Shown here: one piece after another, positions 59,515 to 64,000 of the stretch | Position numbering within the stretch: position 1 is the first letter of the stretch | Layout of the letters: the number at the start of each line of letters is the position of its first letter | DNA from: Liolophura sinensis | Lineage: Eukaryota > Mollusca > Polyplacophora > Chitonida > Chitonidae | DNA: 64,000 nt | Direction of reading: 5' to 3' | Assembly: GCF_032854445.1 (NCBI RefSeq) | Contig: NC_088303.1 | Span: 27,817,265-27,881,264, forward strand | The notes under the pieces: generated by a model | Seen by the model: the letters and a program-made list of their open reading frames with translations, nothing else | Database searches by the model: none | Told to the model about the DNA's origin: nothing | Made by a program: the position numbers and the translations under genes

Positions 59515-60571
59515 TTTGACCAGTGCGTATAACCGCTCCAGACACTCTATGACGATTAAAGTGAGCAATTATTATCTAAGGTATACCCTGAAAAATTCCA
59601 ATCCTTGCTCTGAGAACTGACAGCTGCTGTATTAAAACGGCAGTTGGTTCATCGAGAGATAAGAATCATTTATCTGAATGCTGTATTAATACCCTGTAGG
59701 CCTATAGCTGAAACAGAAACATAACTATATGCATGTATTGTGTAATATCCGGGTTAGCTACCTGTTATATAAAACCGTTTAGTTATTATCAAATAATTGC
59801 ACATAAATTTCAACCCACGCCATAAGAGCTGACAGTGTCATGTGAATTAAACAACAAAGTATGGGCTCGCGAGATTATTAAGAAGTGTATAGCATACAGT
59901 ATTTTTACATCCTGTATATATATAGAGATAAAACAGAAATACATATATTACGTATATAATGAAATCTTAAGAATATTAAATCTAACATTTAGGCAGTGGT
60001 GGAGGAGGGAAAATATTTAAGATGTTTGATTAACTTTCTATAAAGTGTTAATAAAAATGTTAAGAAAATGTGATGTCTTATAGCACTGTTATATCACTAT
60101 TTGAACGTCCAGTTATAACGCTTTGAAAGGCGCACGTTGTGGTGAACATTATAAATGTTTAAAAAGTCTCGTAATTTAACATTGTGGCAACTTGCAAACA
60201 ATCTTAACGAGGTGAAACATTTTAAGTTTGACCTATACATGCATGCATGCGCTCACATTTACAGCGTTTAAACCATCATCATCATTTTCATACAAAATTT
60301 TGCTATTTTAGGATTTTCGTTTAAGAGGGTTCATGTCTAATATAACATTTACTGAATGTCAGGAGATTATATGTATAAATGTCATTTTACCACATAAAAA
60401 CGGTCTACAGAATTTCTGTGTTCTGTAAACATATGGCTTTTATTTCCCGTTCGGGCTGAAATTGCGCGTTACACAGAAACGATGATATAGACTTTTAACT
60501 TGTATACCATGCTGCTCGTAGAAACTGAAATTTTCACTGATCGTTTGTGTCTGCCACGTCCTGATACGATG

Positions 60572-60665
<94 letters not shown>

Positions 60666-62553
60666 TTATCGGCACTGAAATCACTTAAACAGACCTGTCT
60701 ATATATACAGTCTGATTAAGAGATAAACTATGTATATGCACATATACGGTTCTTCCTTCAAAAGGGGTATGGATACTTTATACTGAAATAAAGCGCCTAT
60801 ATATTGCTATATCTTGATGGAACTTAAACAAATATCAGATAGCGATGCTGTGAGTGGTCTGTAAAGTAAAAGTGGACGATGTGTCAAGCCTTCTATATAA
60901 CGAGTCATCCACAATGTTCAGTCAGGATGCGCTGTAAATAGCGAGACCTTCTGCTGCATTCAGATATCTTCACAACATGTTCTCATGTAAAATGCTAATA
61001 ATCTATAACTTTGGATTAAGATAGACGTTTGTCTTAACCGCAGTTATAAAATACGATACGATATAAAAGTTAACGATAGTTCGAAATTGCTGTACGCTGG
61101 AATAGGTTCTACAACTATGCGGAAATCTGAGGTTTCCTCGTTTTTCCTTATACTCGTTCTCCACATAAGAACAATCAACGTTTTGGTAATATTTCAAGCT
61201 ATATATACAATATATATGTGAGTGTGTGAAATATACAGATGGCAAATACTGAGACTAATACATGTTGTAAGCATCGCGACTTAGCCTGAAGGCGTTATCG
61301 TTGACTTTACGTCACATTCACGAAGCTTGGGTGCATTGTTATATGGAAGCCGATTGAGAACCTTTCGCTACCCCTCTGCCTTTAGATACCTTCAGGCAGT
61401 GAGGCAACACTGTTTGCCTAATAGAATGTATATCTTGAATTAATAGAATGTGTGTGTGTTATATTTAGCAGAACAACCTGCTGCAACAGCAGAATACATC
61501 CTTGCATCAATCAAACAAAAGACTTTCTGTTTAAATTAACAGATTTTTTTTTGGGATAGAACGAGGCAGTTACGGTTGTCTGTCGGCTTCAATTGTACAG
61601 TGTATGTTTATGTCCACTCATTATGTTGGACGCCGGATACAAAAAAGAATACACCATACTTTTCCTATAAAATTCTGCAATATACCCTCATTTTAAAAGC
61701 CGAACAAAGGACTTCACAAAGACCCAGAAACAGCATTAAATTTAACCAGGTGCGCCTCACATAGGTCACATAGTCTGCTGCTTTGTTTGCATGAGGTATA
61801 ATGTAGCTTTCAGCCGTCGCGCATATCAAGGCGGTACATCCTTGTCGCAGATAAGCTGGCCCAGTGATGTTGACATGTTCGTGTATATCTATTTGGTAGG
61901 GTATGGAAGCCCAATGCGGCCAATCGCGTTTTCTGACTTTCGACCTCATGAATAAAAGGTCGAAAACGCGAAAGGGCGAAAAGGCCAAGCCCGGAAATGT
62001 GAATGAGCGAAGGTCGAAAACCCGAAATTGACAAGCAAAAGTCCAAAAACTCAAGGCGAAAACACAAAGGTGGGAAGTTGTGCCAACTTCGACAACTTTA
62101 CACTTGTTTCCCAGGTAAAAAATACGAAGTTAGCTTGACTCTTTCGCCTTCCGGTTTCTGCTGTTTAGACTTCCGGTCTGGGTCTGTTGTCAGTGTGCTG
62201 AATCAAGCTACCACTAGTCCTGAGCGCGTCATTATAGAAACAAAATCATGACTGTAGGACTAAAAATAAAAAACAAACGAGGACCAACTACTAACATGTT
62301 ATAAGTATTTGATTCGTTACTTGAAAAATAAAAAGGGTCATCTAGTTTAAACTCTCACATAAAGTATACACGTGTAATTAGTATATGCATACATATTTAC
62401 ATATTTAAGTTACATACACTGGGTTACTAAGCCGGATATATTCAGGGCTGTCAGATTTTTTTTTTAACCTGGCATATAGTAGGATTATAAAGAACAATGA
62501 TTAAGCGTTTTGGAGACATAAATTGTTAAATAAAATGTTAACACTGCATAACC
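59515..62553. other. 5' flank of the VWC gene and gene-free stretch
   Basis: No exon was recognised. It contains (AT)n at 60575-60664 and a purine-rich run around 61960-62070 with repeated GGTCGAAAAC / GGCGAAAA motifs. No good TATA box was seen upstream of 59514. Confidence 0.45.
60575..60664. repeat. (AT)n microsatellite, about 90 bp
   Basis: An uninterrupted AT repeat; the Tyr/Ile open frames on both strands are artefacts of it. Confidence 0.97.
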
Positions 62554-62905
62554 GGCGCCGATGACTTAGTTGGTAGAGCCGGGACGGTAGATCCAGGGTC
62601 AATCCTGGGTTGGGTCACATCTAAGACCTAACAAGAGGAAGTTGTAGTTTCCTCGCTTGGCGTTCAGCATTAAGGGTGCAACGACTGGTGGACCCGTATC
62701 AGTGTAATGGCTTGGACACGGATGTTTACTTGCCTTTGGTAAGTCGTCTCAGTAAAGCCGCACTAGATAAAAGAGCGGTGGAAATCCGTCCTGCATCAAG
62801 GACACATTACACAACATGCAGTCTAAGAAATCCTTCTTCGTCATAAGACTGAATAATTGTTAAGTACGACGTTAAACCATAAGCATTCACTCACTCATTC
62901 ATTAC
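62554..62905 (+). mobile_element. SINE family B copy, full length
   Basis: tRNA-like head (GATGACTTAGTTGGTAGAGC A box; AGGGTCAATCC B box), a core GACTGGTGGACCCGTATCAG close to that of the other family B copies, then GTACGACGTTAAACC and a (CATT/CACT)n tail. Confidence 0.85.
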
Positions 62906-63182
62906 TACATAGTGAAATAAAACCATACAACTTTACAGGAAATACATAACTTGCGGGCACCTCAAAAGTAAAACAGAACGAAAATTACGTGAAATGTATA
63001 CAGAACAAAAATTTGGATAAATTATGAAATAAACATAGGTAAATCTGACTGTGCCAATTAATGTGGCACATTCGGTGTCAGACATAAGTTATCCTCCTTG
63101 TTTCTTGTGGGCGCGGTTAACTCTCTGCTGTGAATTGGTCAGTTGTACGGTATTGAAATAAAAAAAAGGCTTTGAACATCAC

Positions 63183-63275
63183 AGGGTTAGCTCGCCAGCG
63201 CGGTGCAATGACACAGTCCCGACCCTTCCACCAATGCGTTCACTGTGAGTTCAAGACCAGTGACATGCCAACCTG
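63183..63275 (+). mobile_element. SINE family A head fragment
   Basis: GGTTAGCTCGCCAGCGCGG, CCACCAATGCGTTCACTGTG and AGTTCAAGACCAG match the 5' part of family A; the body and tail are missing. Confidence 0.8.
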
Positions 63276-63830
63276 TTGTCTTCATGTCAAGGTCCTAAGA
63301 AGAGGTCCCTTTAAAGGGAAAAACACTGACATACACTTTTTTGTTTACAAAAGCCATCCAAGGTTATAGATATATGTATTAATAATTTGTAATCGAAAAG
63401 TAAGGTCGAAAGTAAGAAAATTCGAGTGGCCGCAACCGGCTTCCGTAATAATGTGCTGCTTCAAATATATGTCAACGGTCTCATGAGTATATAATTTGTC
63501 CGAATCTGATTTTTAAAGTATATTTCGCTTCATTTTTTGTATTCAGCTGAACTGAACTTATTTTTTCTGGCATCCACAAAACTGTTTCATTATTTTCCTT
63601 TTGTGGTGTTTGATCGGTATTTCACACTGTTGTATGCAAAGTCAATTTACTCTGCTGGCAGAGAGTTGTTTTGTTATCGAATATACAGAATGAACCAGTA
63701 TGCATAATAAAATAACCTCTATGTTTTGAGCGTGACAAACAGAAGAGAGAAAACAGAATGATATTGGTCAAAATGAATGTGTTTATGTTAGGCAGTGGGT
63801 TTATTTAAGTGCAAGAGATTGGCCTTTGCC

Positions 63831-63998
63831 ATGGCGTCTCCGTCACCGCCAGTTGAAACGGATTTGTTAGAGACCATGCTTTGTGGAGATCAAAAAGGGG
63901 CGCGGAAAGGTGACGGAGCTATCCCTCCTATACATGCACTCACGCTTTTCATTGTCATGTTACCACAACCTGTTAACGTCACTTGCCCCATGACGTAT
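63831..63998 (+). CDS. Possible first exon at the window edge
   Basis: ATG at 63831 lies in a strong context (ttgccATGG) and opens a frame (MASPSPPVETDLLETM, then CGDQKGARK) that stays open to the end of the window (56 codons). TTTATTTAAG at 63800-63809 could be a weak TATA element, though it is close. A possible donor, AAAG|gtgacg, lies at about 63908. No family is recognised. Confidence 0.3.
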   Translation, partial: MASPSPPVETDLLETMLCGDQKGARKGDGAIPPIHALTLFIVMLPQPVNVTCPMTY

Positions 63999-64000
63999 GA

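Noticed and set aside
60469..60688. Tyr/Ile-rich frames on both strands
   Set aside because: Generated by an (AT)n microsatellite.
62003..62251. 82-codon Lys-rich plus-strand frame
   Set aside because: Comes from purine-rich GGTCGAAAAC / GGCGAAAA repeats rather than protein-like sequence.

Overview
The window is animal nuclear DNA: coding sequence is split by GT/AG introns, intergenic sequence is AT-rich, and there are tRNA-derived SINEs, minisatellites and (AT)n tracts. No bacterial, viral or CRISPR features were seen. SINE style, the frequent ACATGTAC-type motifs and the gene families suggest a lophotrochozoan, most likely a mollusc. That assignment is inference.

Layout. 154-813: a 51-bp minisatellite. 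4955-5266 (+): a small intronless gene for a basic, helical protein of unknown role, with a TATA box. 7212-12451 (-): the 5' four exons of an RPUSD2-like pseudouridine synthase; its catalytic half was not found in the window. 16867-37987 (-): a 12-exon NFAT5/TonEBP-like transcription factor of about 1621 residues. Every exon junction keeps phase, and a 3.2-kb exon encodes a glutamine-rich region placed before the Rel domain. 39775-40528 (+): a NUDT7-like CoA-diphosphatase Nudix gene, head to head with the NFAT gene, uninterrupted by introns, carrying a one-base frameshift and a peroxisomal-type C-terminus. 40.5-49.7 kb: no gene recognised, only SINEs, (AT)n and two related 36-bp minisatellites. 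49785-59514 (-): a complete five-exon gene for a secreted 168-residue protein with two VWC domains, not in the supplied single-frame ORFs and assembled here from splice sites. 59.5-64 kb: mostly repeats, with a possible first exon at the right edge.

Mobile elements. SINE family A has at least 15 full or partial copies, several with exact target-site duplications inside introns. SINE family B has four copies. A 476-bp inverted repeat (MITE-like) lies in the last intron of the VWC gene.

The genes look like ordinary neighbours rather than a functional cluster: transcription factor, RNA-modifying enzyme, peroxisomal CoA metabolism and a secreted protein. I did not find a convincing new multi-gene system. 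The most noteworthy items are the NFAT5-like domain order, the hidden VWC gene, the frameshifted Nudix gene and the paired 36-bp arrays. All homology calls come from reading motifs against remembered family features; no search was run.
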